NCBI GenBank assembly: GCA_002946415.1
Contig: NJPS01000004.1
Location: 1,291,130-1,355,129 of the forward strand
Source of the DNA: Rutstroemia sp. NJR-2017a BVV2
Taxonomy: Eukaryota; Ascomycota; Leotiomycetes; Helotiales; Rutstroemiaceae
Direction of reading: 5' to 3'
DNA length: 64,000 bases
This document shows positions 47,516 through 59,079 of the stretch, in pieces; the stretch's first letter is position 1, and each line of letters begins with the position of its first letter. Made by a program: the position numbers and the translations under genes. The notes under the pieces were generated by a model. It was not told where the DNA came from. It saw only the letters and a program-made list of their open reading frames with translations, and made no database searches.

Positions 47516-48848
47516 TCAATGTGATCGACCAAATGCAGTTGTCAAGCAAACCTTGAGGCCCCCAGGGAGCTCATGGTTGTTGAATTTGGCGTAATCCGTG
47601 GCGATGTTCTCAAAGTCATCCTCGTATGTAAACATGAAGGACGGATCGTATTCACCCTTCTTGGTGATGTCTAGCAAATATGGAAAATACTGGAATGTCA
47701 TTAGAATTACACAATTAACGGAAAGATATGGCCCATACCTTCTGCGCATACAGCTGTCCTCCTCTAAGGGTAATCGCCTTTTCCATCAGAGCTCCAATGG
47801 GGAATTGATTGGTGGTGAAGAAGAAATCCCCAATCAGTGCTATATTGCCCCCTTTACGAGTCGCTTTTATTATTGCGCTAACTGTATCTCCGCTATCACC
47901 CTCGGCAAAAATACCCCGCATTATGGTGTGTGAAATTGAACTAGTGCTTCGAAAGCCACTAGCTTCCACAGCCCTATCGAGTCCATGCGGTTCGACCTCG
48001 AGAATGAAGTCAGCAACATCTTGGTGTGCGGACACGTCTACGGGGATGGAGCCGTACTTCTCAGCCAACGCGAGTCTTTCGGGGTCCTTATCGATCGCAT
48101 ACACCTTTTTGGCACCGCGAAAGAGCGCGAGTCGCTGAATCGAAAGACCGACAGCCCCACAGCCCCAAACCCCAACAACATCGCCTTTACCGACCTCAGC
48201 AAGCTCGTTACCATGCCAGGCCGTCGGCGTGACATCACACAATCCAAGGAGCTTCTTTGCGGGCACATCTTTTGGTGCTTTTACGCAGACCAGGTCTGCA
48301 TTTGGGACTCTGCACCATTCGGCTTGGTTCCCGGGATAGCCCCCGGTAAGTTTAGAATACCCGAATATGCCAGAGAGACGATGTCCATAAAGTTGCTCCA
48401 TCTCCTTGGAAGGGTTAGTCCTGTCGCAAAGAGAATATTCTTCACGTTCGCAGTAGAAGCACTCGCCGCAGGCGATAACTGGGAGAATGATCACTCTATC
48501 CCCAGATTCCAGCGTTTTCACATCGGGCCCGACTTCGGTTACAATACCGATCGCCTCGTGGCCCAGAATGAGTCCTTTTTCCATAGCAATCTTCATGTCA
48601 GGGTTGTACATGTGAAGGTCGGAACCGCATATTGTGCAATGCGTTATCTGCACAATGGCATCCTTAGGGGCCGTCAACATTGGCTTTGGCACCGTGCCAA
48701 GCTGAATGTTCTTCGGACCCATCCATTGAGCAGCTTTCATTGTCTCATGCGGATGAGGTTCATATTGAGTTAAGTTGATTGGTCTAAGCAAGTCAGTATA
48801 GGCAATGTACAAGGAGACTGCTAGAGCTCACGACTGAACTTCTGCCAT
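47516..48848 (-). CDS. Zinc-dependent alcohol dehydrogenase (formaldehyde dehydrogenase-like MDR)
   Basis: NAD(P)-dependent medium-chain dehydrogenase. Exons 48848-48832 (17 nt), 48783-47739 and 47689-47516 (introns 48 and 49 bp) give 411 aa. Joins restore MAEVQSPINLTQY and GGQLYAQKYFPYLLDI. Catalytic zinc ligands are Cys in CTICGSDLH and the GHE pair (GHEAIGIV). Structural zinc is in CGECFYCEREEYSLC. The Rossmann motif is GVWGCGAVGL. Overall layout matches the FDH-like group of alcohol dehydrogenases, whose substrates vary, so none is assigned. The tiny first exon is inferred from a start context and a clean GTGAGC donor; without it the protein could begin at an internal Met (MKAAQWMGP), which would still be a complete enzyme. 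Confidence 0.88.
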
Positions 48849-49274
48849 GACTGTTATCTCACGTATCTGCAAAAATCTCTTTGATGTTGAATATCTTTAT
48901 TTCATGGCTACCAGCAACCAATATATAATAATTGTTTTCGTTGACAGTGACGTAATCATCTTCAGCTCAACCTTTTGAATTTGAAGATTACATCACCTCT
49001 ATAAGCCTATCTCGTACAAGATTGACACAGAAGTGATAACGTGGTAGCTGAGAAGAGATGATCAAGTATAGGCTATATTGTTGTTGATATCACAGTTGTA
49101 CAATGTCAGATACGTCAGAGTGTACACTCTCGATCCAACTCCAGTATCGAACATGTCCGATATTGTTTTAACAATCTCTATGATATCGCTAGAGACGAGC
49201 TGGATGCTATCAGCGATTAGATGCTAGGAGAAGAAATAAAGAAGTTGGGACTCAAAAAGTTAATCGCTCGAAGA
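48849..49274. promoter_or_regulatory. Upstream region of the alcohol dehydrogenase
   Basis: Normal-composition sequence up to the edge of the AT-rich block. It contains a TGACGTAA site (48948-48955), a CRE/ATF-like element about 100 bp before the start codon. No gene. Confidence 0.4.
48948..48955. promoter_or_regulatory. CRE/ATF-like site TGACGTAA
   Basis: Eight bases matching bZIP (Atf1-type) sites, close to the start codon of the minus-strand dehydrogenase gene. One site only; suggestive. Confidence 0.3.
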
Positions 49275-51731
49275 AAGTAAAGAAATAAAAATATTTAATG
49301 AAAAGATAGTATTATATTTTTAATATAGTTATTATAATAAATATTAATTAATCTTTTTATATATTCTCTTTATAACACTTAGTAAATAAGGAAACTTAAA
49401 TTAATCTTTAAAATTTAAAACTAAAGAAAGAAGAAAATAATAAAATTAAAGAACTTATTATAATTAATATAGATTATATACTAATTATATAATTTCTAAT
49501 TATTTTATTAAAGTTATAATTTACAAAATCTATAATAGCTATAATAAGTAATATAATCTAATATCTTAAATAACTATATTTTATATAAATATAATTTTCT
49601 ATAAATTATTATTACTTTTTTGGAAATTATTTTGAAAAACTTTAATTAATTATTTTTTTATATATTAAAATTATATTTATTTGATTTTTTATATTAATTG
49701 AAATAAAAATTATTATAATTATTAAAATTTATTAAAAAAGAATTATAAAAATATTATAATATAATAATAATTTTGTTAAAATCCAAATATAGAATATTAA
49801 TTAAAAATAAATAAATTATTATTAATTTTCTTTTATTTTTTTAATTAAAGTTCTTAAAAATAAAAACTTTTTTTTATTTAATTAATTTTTATTATTTCTT
49901 TTATATAAATAATTAATATTTAGATTCTTGAATTTCTTTTTTATAGAAATATTATCAATAATTTATAAAATTGGATTTTGGATATTAATAATCTATTAAT
50001 AAGAATTTTTAATATTAGTAATTTTAAAATAATATTATTTAAAATTACTTTATATTTTAGATCTTTTTTATAAAGATTATTAATTTATAAATAAAATTGA
50101 GAAAATTGATTTAAGAAAGTTAGATAATTATTATTCTATCTTATAATTATTTATTATTATTTTTATCTAATTTCTTTTATCTAGTTATTATAATATATAA
50201 TATATAATATAATTAAAATAATATATCTTATATATTAATAATAACTTATTAAAAGAAAAAATAAATAATTGAAATAATATATTAAATAATTTTATAAAGA
50301 AAAAAATATATAATATATTAAATAAAGTAATTGATTTAAAAATAGATAATATATAAATATTATATAATAGAGAAATTATAGAAATTAGTAAAGTAAAATA
50401 AGAAAATAATAATAAAATTATCAGAACAATTATATAACAAATATATAGCTAGATATATAACTAAATTAATAGATACTTATTTATCAAATATAAAAGAGAG
50501 TTGAATTAATTAATTCAATTCTTCTTTCTTGATATAATTCAAGAATATTTAAATAATGATTATTTGAATTATATTATTTCTATCTAACCAGATCCAACCA
50601 ACAAAAATAAAATATAATTCTAATATTCAAATTTGGAGAAAGTAGAAATATAAATTTATTTGAAAATAAAATATATATATTTATCTAGTATTTCTATAAA
50701 AATAAATAATCTCTATTTAGTATCTTATAATAATTATTAAGTAATCTAAAGAATATCAAATTAAATAATATCGATAATTACAAATATTTAATAAAATTTA
50801 AAATTAATAAAAAGTTTATTATTAAGAAATTTATTAATCTATTTCGAAAATATTTTAATTACTTTTATATTAAAAAAAGATTAAATCTTATATTATTTCT
50901 TTAAGAAATCAGATTAGTTATTTATAAAAATAATTGCAAATTTAGTTTAAACTAATTAGAAATTTAATATTATAAATATTTATTTTCTGAATTATATAAA
51001 AATAATTAAAATCTCGAATATTAAAAATTATAATAATTAATAATATTATTATAAATTTATTATTGATAATAATTATATAGAAAATCAATTATAATTATAA
51101 TAATAAATAAATAAATAGTAATTATTATTAAATATAAAATTTTATATATTAAGAAAATACTTTTTAATTATATAAATCTTTGTTTTTTTAAATAATATAT
51201 TTATAATATTATTCTATTATTTGTTATATAATTATATAACTAAAGATTTTATTAAAGATATTATTTTAATTTTTGATATCTTTATAATAATATATATCTT
51301 TTTTGCAAAATATTATTTATTTAATAAATATTTATATTATAAAATACTCTTTATTTTGTAAATATTTATATTATCACGAATATATTTAAAATATTATCTA
51401 GATATAATAATCTAATTTACCAAATATAAATAATTAATTTTCTAAATCTAAAATCTCTTAATTACTATATAACTTAATTATAATATAAAGATACTATTTT
51501 GGCGAAAACTAATATTTAAGAATATATTTAATTAGAAATAGAAATAATAGTAAAATCGAAAAAGAGAAAAATAAGAATTATAATATCGATTTTAAATTAT
51601 TAATTAGATATATTAGATTATAGATAAGATATTAAATATTATATAGAATCACTTTATAGAAATCAATTAATTCAATCTTTCTATATTTATGAATTTCTGA
51701 GTAACTCTGATATAATATATTCTAAATAATT
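49275..51731. repeat. Extremely AT-rich block, RIP-type
   Basis: About 2.45 kb made almost entirely of A and T, with residual C mostly in TCT or TCG. No open frame of note. Its left edge is abrupt within about 30 bp and its right edge runs into the last codons of the next gene. It includes an 18-bp palindrome (50511-50528) and one small patch keeping several C's (50581-50604). The best explanation is one or more transposon copies destroyed by repeat-induced point mutation; the original element cannot be recognised. Confidence 0.7.
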
Positions 51732-53391
51732 TTATATTTCATAGAATATTTTTTGGGGTTTAATTACCTTTTTGAAATTTTGAAAGTTTATAATACTTTC
51801 TATTTGATAATCTTCTACCTTCCAGAAAGTTCCACTTGCAATAGAAAAGATCTTTAAACAGCAACATCCTCTCTTCATAATATCAATTAGAAGTTGAAGA
51901 AGATACTTTTGTTCTCTTTGTTTGCAACGATCGACTCGATCAAGTATAATACGAATTTCCTGCTGTGGTTCCAAGTCCATCACAATAGTAAAAGCTGCCT
52001 CCTCGAGAGCGCTCCTCGCCGCCTTGTCGTCGTGGTAGCTATACTTGTTACCATATTCATTGCGATCTTTCTCCAACTTTTCTACTTCGTTGCGGTATTT
52101 AACCAGTTTTGGGGAAACTCTCGCTATATTAATATTTCTCTGCAGTTTCAGCAGTTGAAACAGTAACATAGCCATAGCTGTATACATGCTAGTAGTGGCT
52201 TCAAAGTTGAACACGTAATAGGCAAGCTCTATATTATTGGTACGAGCCTCGTGTATAAGTTCCAGTGCCAAAGGTGATATCCAACAATGATCTTCCCGTT
52301 CCTGATTTTCGTGATTATTTCCAATGACAAGAATCATAGATGATTCGCGAGATTTCTTCCAGTCCTCGAAGAACTTATCATTGTCTTTGTAATTTGTAAT
52401 ACTTTTGCTATCCATCCATTCGAAACAATCGCTATCGAGCCTTGCTCTTTCTAGAGCATTTTCATACTCAGTAAGCTTTTTCTCCTGATCTTCGGGAGCC
52501 CATTCAGATAGACCGAGAATATTTTGAAGATTCAGCAGCTTATTATTATCCTCGTCTTTCTGCAGCTGTAAAATCTGGGCTTGGAGACTTGTGACGTCAA
52601 GCAATAATTTCTTGTTCTGTTGCCGTACTTCATTTACAACTGAAGTGAGCAACTCTTCGCTCTTCAATCGTACTGCAGAGACCATGTCTTGCACCCTATG
52701 AACCATCTCTATGAATTTCTGAGGATTCCACGTAGCGAGCCACCATCTCTTGATACCTGGCTTCAGGTAATATTTTGCGGAAGCGATTGCTAGTTCGATC
52801 ACTCCACTATATGCAAGGATTATCTTTCCTCTGAGCTGTTCCTCGAGAGGTATGCGTTCTTTGTAGATCTCTTGCAGCATTTCGAACCCAGGTATGCGAT
52901 CCATCACGCCTGCTATTGCAGATGCGATGATATCCTCTGTATCTATCTTGCTCAGTGCAATGGCGAAGAGACCGCTAACTGCTCCGACAGCAAGGCCTCC
53001 ATAAGGTCCCGAATTCGCCGCGAAGTCAACAAGGGGCTTGAAATTTTTGAAGAATTGGCCAGCAGCTACAGCCACTGTTTGAGATGTCTTAGCCCACAAC
53101 CTCCAACCTGTTTGATGTTGAGACTGAAAACAGTCTTTACTTTGCTCAGCGATGTTGGTCCAGTATATTGTAGCGTCGCCAATTGTCTTGTGGTTGAAAC
53201 ACCTTTTTTCGTCTTCTGAAAGATGTCTTCTCTTCATCAGCCATTTATGAAAATCTTTCTGCTCCTGCTCAATACGTTCCACATATTCTCTGAAATGCTC
53301 AGTAATCGTGCGATAACATAGGCTATATATGGCCTTACCTCTCTTGTTTAGTCAGCCCATCAGCTGTCGTTGGCGTTCCTTCCACTGACAT
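51732..53391 (-). CDS. DUF7708-type fungal protein, STAND/NLR-related, without Walker A
   Basis: Exons 53391-53339 and 53289-51732 (49-bp intron) give 536 aa; the join restores TKQEREYVERIEQEQKDFHKW. Residues about 90-215 (FKNFKPLVDFAANSGPYGGL, AIASAKYYLKPGIKRWWLATW) look like the helical domain found at the N-terminus of many fungal NACHT proteins, which I know as DUF7708. A coiled coil follows at about 225-265. The second half resembles a degenerate NTPase: SSMILVIGNNHENQ sits where a P-loop would be but lacks GKS/GKT, while IRIILDRVDRC (about 463-473) resembles a Walker B. No ankyrin, WD or TPR repeats follow. The last 20 residues are coded by AT-rich sequence next to the RIP-type block, so the end may be eroded. 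It is divergent from the AAA gene. Confidence 0.78.
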
Positions 53392-54268
53392 CTTTGCTAG
53401 GAATTTCTGCGAAAGGCTCAAAAGATTGACGTCGTGTAGTAACAACACAACTTGATCAGATATCGGGCTGCTATGTTGACTATATGTTTATCGTAATGTT
53501 TCGTTTAAGTTGAAATTGTAGAATTAGAAGTCTGGTAACGGTTTTCTATGGAGAAATTGCAGCTCTCATGTAAAAATGATGAAGAGAAAAACAGAAATGA
53601 GAAACAAGTGCAATTGAAGAGCAAATACAGTGTGGTTGGATCGATAGTTAGCTCTGAGCAGGGCTTCCCTTGAATTCAAGAAAGGCATAGCTGAAGACAG
53701 GGTAGCGCTGTAGGTACTTTGGATTATCTCTTTTCTTAGACCAATACTAATTATATATCAATTCAGCTGCTTATAGGATATGCTGTGTTCCTAAAACTAT
53801 ACCAATAGCAATTTTTGGTATCACCTGGGCTGACTTGTGGCGTCGATTCAAAAAGCAAAAATAGTAGACCTCGTACTCGAATCTCTTTATCCGATGCAAG
53901 TTCAGCTGAGTTTTCCACCAAATTTTGATGGTTGTTGATAACCGAAGAGCTGAAAACTGTAGCACAGCATAATTACAGTGCATAATGCAGGAAATATTGG
54001 TTGCCTTCTTTATAGCTAATAACTATTCTCTATCGGATCAGTTGACGGATGGATAACAGATCGACGATTTGCTAAAACTTCGTATTTCCCCCCCCCCCCC
54101 TTTTTGTGTTGTAAGTGATATTCCCTCAGCTTATTTAATAAACCTTATTATCCTAAACTCACTCCTTTCCTTGTGGTTATCTTTGATCCCACTGTTTTGT
54201 ATGACATCAACGACAGTGACTAGAACACTTCACTTACCAGGCTAAAGTGTACGAGCAAGGATTGCAAT
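53392..54268. promoter_or_regulatory. Shared divergent promoter of the DUF7708 and AAA genes, with 13-C tract
   Basis: 877 bp of normal composition between opposite start codons. A run of 13 C followed by five T lies at 54088-54105, about 170 bp before the AAA gene start. No other coding signal. Confidence 0.6.
54088..54100 (+). repeat. Poly-C tract (13 C)
   Basis: Uninterrupted run of 13 cytosines, unusual in a region flanked by AT-rich sequence; likely length-variable. Confidence 0.9.
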
Positions 54269-56992
54269 ATGGATACAGATGGCGAGAAAGAGAATGAGAA
54301 GAGATCAGATAATGAGAAGAGATCAAATAGTGATAGGAAAGTGGAGAGCGCTGTAAGTGACATTCCATACTTTATTGTCTTTTAGTATATAGATTACCAC
54401 GCTAACCGTCACTGCACAGAGAGCAGTAGAGGATAAGCTAGCGCAGTTAGAGAAGAGGTTTGCAGAATTGGAGATCAAGTATCTTGGTCTGAAAGAGAAA
54501 TCGGAAATCAAAGATATTATCCCAACATCAGGATCCGAACAAAAAGAGGTAGGTAGGCTTTCCGACGAAGGAAGTTTATTGAGACACTAACAAAATCACA
54601 AAGATAACACACGATAATATCGTTCAAGCTGACACCGACATACCAGCTGGGGCAGAAAAGACTTCTTCCGGAGAAGGGCGAGTAAATATTGTAAACTCCA
54701 AAGTTGATGAGGACGGTGAGCGCAGAGACCACCCTTCTAGCTTGAAACAGAAGTCGGATGCCAGTTTAAAGGATGGCTATGCTGCCATTTTGCGCAGGAA
54801 CCTAAGCCTAGAAAATGGTGAATTAGAGATAATCGATCCGGCTCTCCGCGCACTACTGAAGAAGATTCTACCGCACTATCCTGGCCACTATTTTGTCGGA
54901 GAGAATGTGGAGATGTATTCTCCATACGAGCCGTTCGTTTTGAACTGGGACATGTTACATGAAGAAGCTAAAAGAGAAACGGAAAACGAGGACAAGCAAG
55001 CAAGGTTAGACTTGAAAGACCTATTGAAAGCGATCGAAAGCGGCTCCGGCGATAAAAAACTGGATTCATATTTCAAAGTACGTGATACCCTCGTCAAGCA
55101 AAAGAGCATCACATTCGAGTCACTATGGACGATCTTCCCTCCAGGGACCATTATTTATGGCAAGATCTTCCTGAACCAAGACCAAATTTTCATAGTCGAT
55201 GACAATGAGAGGCCTTGGCCCAGGGAGGGAACGAGGCGGTCCAGAACTCCGGATCGCTGGAATTTGAATTGTTGGACGTATGATTTCACTGGAAAAGATT
55301 TTCAGCGACGGCGCGTAGTTCTAAGCTTCGACAGCTTCGATGGACCTAAGCCTATTGAGTCACTTCCATTTTATCCGTTAAGCGCAATTGAGCTAAAGAG
55401 GCGGCGGGAAATTGAAACGAGGCTGTGGGATCGTGGCAAGCGGTTTCGAACCTTCTGCATATCTGGTAAAGACAACCGAATGTATCAATACACTGGAGCA
55501 GCCATCCTTGATAAACGAGGCTTCGGTATCCAATCTAGCCATGAGTCTGATGATGATGTAAGTGAAACAATTCCTGAATCGATCTTCTGGCGACGTTTCT
55601 GACCCTATTCAGAGCGATGACAAAGATTCCAGCTCAGTCCGAAGGCCATGGAACATTGATAATAGCAATGTGATGGTTGACTTCGAGTCATATTTCCGTT
55701 ATGGTCTGGCCGTCGCCAAAATTGGAGACACTCCAGTATCGGATAACTTTTATGAGTGCAATTGTCAACATTGCGCCTCTAACGTGGCACTAAAAATGCT
55801 GTTTAAACCAGGGTATGACAATATGACTGGCAAGGACAGCGAGGAATGGGAGGAACTTCAAACGATGCTTTGTCCACCTCGTGTTTTAGGTTACATCCTT
55901 AAAGATAAGCAGTGGGCGCAGCTTGCTGTCAGCGACTTGAAAATTATCGAGGACGAGGACCCTAATGTTGTTCTGAAGCAGCTCCATCTTTCCGGATTTG
56001 GGAAAGAAAGTGGGGACAAGAAAAAGGATCTTTTGCTTGGATTAGTACAGCATCATGGAATAGTTGGAACCGAACTCGAAGATCTTGTTGCCGAAAAAGG
56101 CAAAGGCCTGGTATTTTTGCTCTATGGGGCGCCTGGAGTGGGGAAGACGTCTACCGGTAAGACTCATCCTTGTCTTCATCTCCAAAGACAGAACAGCTGA
56201 AGATACAGCCCAAATGATTGCTCGTGCGGCCCGGAAACCACTTTTCTCTATCGGTGTTGCAGATGTTGGCACCGATGCTTTGCAGGTTGAATCCAAATTG
56301 CAAACAATATTTAACCTTGCGACGACGTGGAGAGCAATTTTGCTAATGTTAGTAATAATATTTATATTTTCTATGTAATGTGGTTACAGCGCTTACCGAC
56401 CTACATTAGCGATGAGGCAGATGTCTTTCTTCAAAGTAGGAGCCAAAATAAACTTGGTCCATCGGCGGAAGGGAGTGCTCTCGTATCTGGTATGGCCTTT
56501 GCTATATCCTCGTCTGTCAGAATTGTGTAAATGCTAACCGTCGGTAAAGTGTTTCTACGAGTACTCGAATACTACAGTGGTATAATGTTTCTCACAACAA
56601 ATCAGATCGCCCAATTCGACGTCGCTGTCCAATCCAGAGTACATATCGCCTTGAAGTACGAGAGGCTAAATGAGGACCAGACCTTAAAGATTTTCATGGG
56701 CTTTATAGAACAGTATGCTGGTCAAGGACATATCGACACGAACGATTTTGATCGTATCAAAAAGTACGGCCAGGAAGATTTATATACATCTGAGTTTGAT
56801 GGTAGGCAAATCCGCAACCTTGTGGCCTGTGCTATGGGTTATGCGAGATCCAAGAAGCCTAAAGAGAAGTTGAATGTTGAACACATCCGCGATGTTGTTC
56901 GCTTCGTACAGAGTTTCCAAAAGGACTTAGCAGGTCAGATGCAGAGATGGAATGATGCTCAAAAGAACGCAGGATTGCCGCGGCCTAGTTAA
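54269..56992 (+). CDS. AAA+ ATPase with N-terminal DUF7025-like domain
   Basis: Seven exons: 54269-54352, 54420-54548, 54604-55557, 55613-56156, 56197-56347, 56410-56489, 56550-56992. They total 2385 nt, 794 aa; introns are 40-67 bp. Joins restore HESDDDSDDKDSS, GKTSTAEDTAQMI, AILLIDEADVFLQS and SALVSVFLRVLEYY. Residues 1-100 are charged and partly coiled coil. About 120-420 is the domain I know as DUF7025 in fungal AAA proteins (YEPFVLNWDMLHEEA, TLWTIFPPGTIIYG, PKPIESLPFYPL). The AAA module is intact: Walker A GAPGVGKTS (about 561-569), Walker B ILLIDEADVF (about 618-627), sensor 1 FLTTNQ, an Arg in QSRVHIAL, and DGRQIRNLV near sensor 2. No stop or frameshift remains once introns are removed. 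Related proteins are numerous in filamentous fungi; their role is unknown. Confidence 0.88.
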
Positions 56993-57590
56993 TTGTTACT
57001 ATGTGTTACGAACTGTAAGGCCTAAGGACCTTAGGCTCAAGTTGCTTACAGGCAACTAGTAGAACCTTAGGCCGAGTGTTATATAACTGTGAGAATATGA
57101 AGCTATTTCAAGATTGAGAAATGATCTTCAGTTGATACTTGTTCAATTCTATCAATTTGTATGACGATTCAGCCCAAATCGCACCCGCCAGCCAGGTGGT
57201 TGCCTCCTGGCCTATTATTCCGCGACGAACGGCCGTCGTTCGTTCCAACGGACGAGCTATGAGTGGTCCGATGGGCAGAGTAGGGCGAAAACAGCCCTTG
57301 TTCGTTCCAGGTGCGGCCCTTGTTCGCTCCAAGCTTCGCGGCGGTCTATCGGTATATCGTATAGGTGGTTGGCGATATAAGTAGGACGATACGATACCCA
57401 TGTATCTGGGCTTTCAGGCTAGGTATATATCATGCTTCTTACTACCAGATGGTACAAGTAGTGATACGGAAGGAGAAAGATCTGGTTTGGCTAGTAGCTT
57501 CCGGATTTTGATGGGGTGACAATAGTCTATATACCTCTAAGAAAAGTAGGGCGACTAGTAGCCTCTATTTATTCCAAGAATATCCCTCGT
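56993..57590. mobile_element. Candidate solo LTR / repeat remnant with hairpins
   Basis: After the AAA stop the sequence changes character. TGTTACGAACTG at about 57004 resembles the start of fungal Ty3/gypsy LTRs. Inverted repeats follow: GCCTAAGG-A-CCTTAGGC at 57020-57036, GTTGC...GCAAC at 57041-57056, and ACCTTAGGCC again at 57064-57073. CTTGTTCAATTCTATCA ends near 57162. Further on is a 22-bp imperfect tandem (CCCTTGTTCGTTCCAGGTGC and CCCTTGTTCGCTCCAAGC) near 57293-57340. No reverse transcriptase or gag coding is seen. The LTR reading is an inference. Confidence 0.4.
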
Positions 57591-59079
57591 TCGTTTTTAT
57601 ATATCTTTAGTATTGAAAGGTTAAAACTAAGATTAGCTTGAATATAGATATTATATAATCAAGTAATAATTTAGATACTTAGATCAAGAAATTTAGTTAA
57701 ATAGATCTTTTGAAAATAAATTAAATAAAGAAGTAATATTTGATTTATAAATAAAATAAAACTTTTTGTAAATAATACTTGAATAATATTTGAATATTTA
57801 TCTTTGAAGAATATATTCTTTATATAGTTATAAAATATTTTAGAATCTTCTAATTAATAATAATTAATAATAATAAAAATTCGAATTGAATTTTATAGAT
57901 TATAAAGAAATAAAAATTCTTTCAAAAAATATATTTTCAATTTAAAATACTATTAGAATTAATATAACAAAATATAGAATCAATATTTTTTATTACTAAG
58001 ATATATATTTAAAAAAAGTATTAAATTATATTAACAATCTAATTTATATCGGATTATATAAAATATCTAATTTATTATAACTAGAGATTTTAAAAAATAA
58101 TATATATTTACTTTAAGTTTTATATTAAAATTTACTAAATAATTATTATTATTATTTATTTTTATTTTTTATTATTAATAAATAATTTGTTTTTAGTTTA
58201 ATTAATTATTATAAATTATAAAATTTAAGAATTTTAAATTTAATTATATTAAATAAGAATAGAATTTTAGATAAAAGTAAAATAATATAGAATTATATAA
58301 TCTAGTATAAATAGATTATATATAATAATATATAATTTAATATAATCTAATAAAATATAAAGATTTATATAAATAAATAATTTCTTTAATATATAGAGTT
58401 TTATATTTAATTCAAATAATAATCTCAATTATTATTTAATTATTAATCGATATTATTTTATTATTATATAATTCTTTATTTAATTATTTTAATTCTAAAT
58501 CTATTTAATTTTCTAATTATTTCTATATAATTAAAGAATCGATAATATAATATTAATATATTTCAATATATTTTTAAGAAAGTAAAAATTAAATTTATAT
58601 ATATATAATTTACTAATTTTATTATTATAATTATAAATTATATAATAATCTAAAAATTTTAGATTTAAAGAATAATTCTTTATAATTAATAAAATAAATC
58701 TTTATATAAAGATTATATAATAACTTTAAGTTACTATTTTTTATTTAGTTAAAATTAGTAAATTATCTAAAGAATTAAAAACTAAAAATTATAAAAACTT
58801 GGTTATCTTACTAATCTCGAATTAATATTTAATTTATATAAATAGATCAAAATTAATAAATCAAAAAGAAATTAGAATTAGTCTAACTCTTTTTAACTTT
58901 AATTAGAAACTAATCTAGAAATTTAATTAAAATATTGGAATTAGTTAATTAGTTTATAATAATAAATTAATCAAAATAATTAAAAAAATCAAATTAGTAA
59001 ATAAAATAATTTAAAAAAATAAAGAATTTATTATTTTCACAAATATAATATCTATAAGATTTATCAAAAATAATACCAA
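57591..59079. repeat. AT-rich block, RIP-type
   Basis: Nearly pure A/T with no open frame, similar to the block at 49-51.7 kb. It leads without a break into a mutated ORF1 copy of a LINE, so it probably derives from transposon sequence. Confidence 0.65.

Noticed and set aside
45705..49000. Secondary-metabolite cluster (two oxidoreductases near each other)
   Set aside because: No backbone synthase, transporter or cluster regulator is present; the two genes are of unrelated families.
49275..51731. Mitochondrial DNA insertion or centromere as explanation of the AT-rich block
   Set aside because: No mitochondrial gene or tRNA sequence is seen. The block is short, and a comparable one merges into a RIP-damaged LINE, so RIP is simpler.
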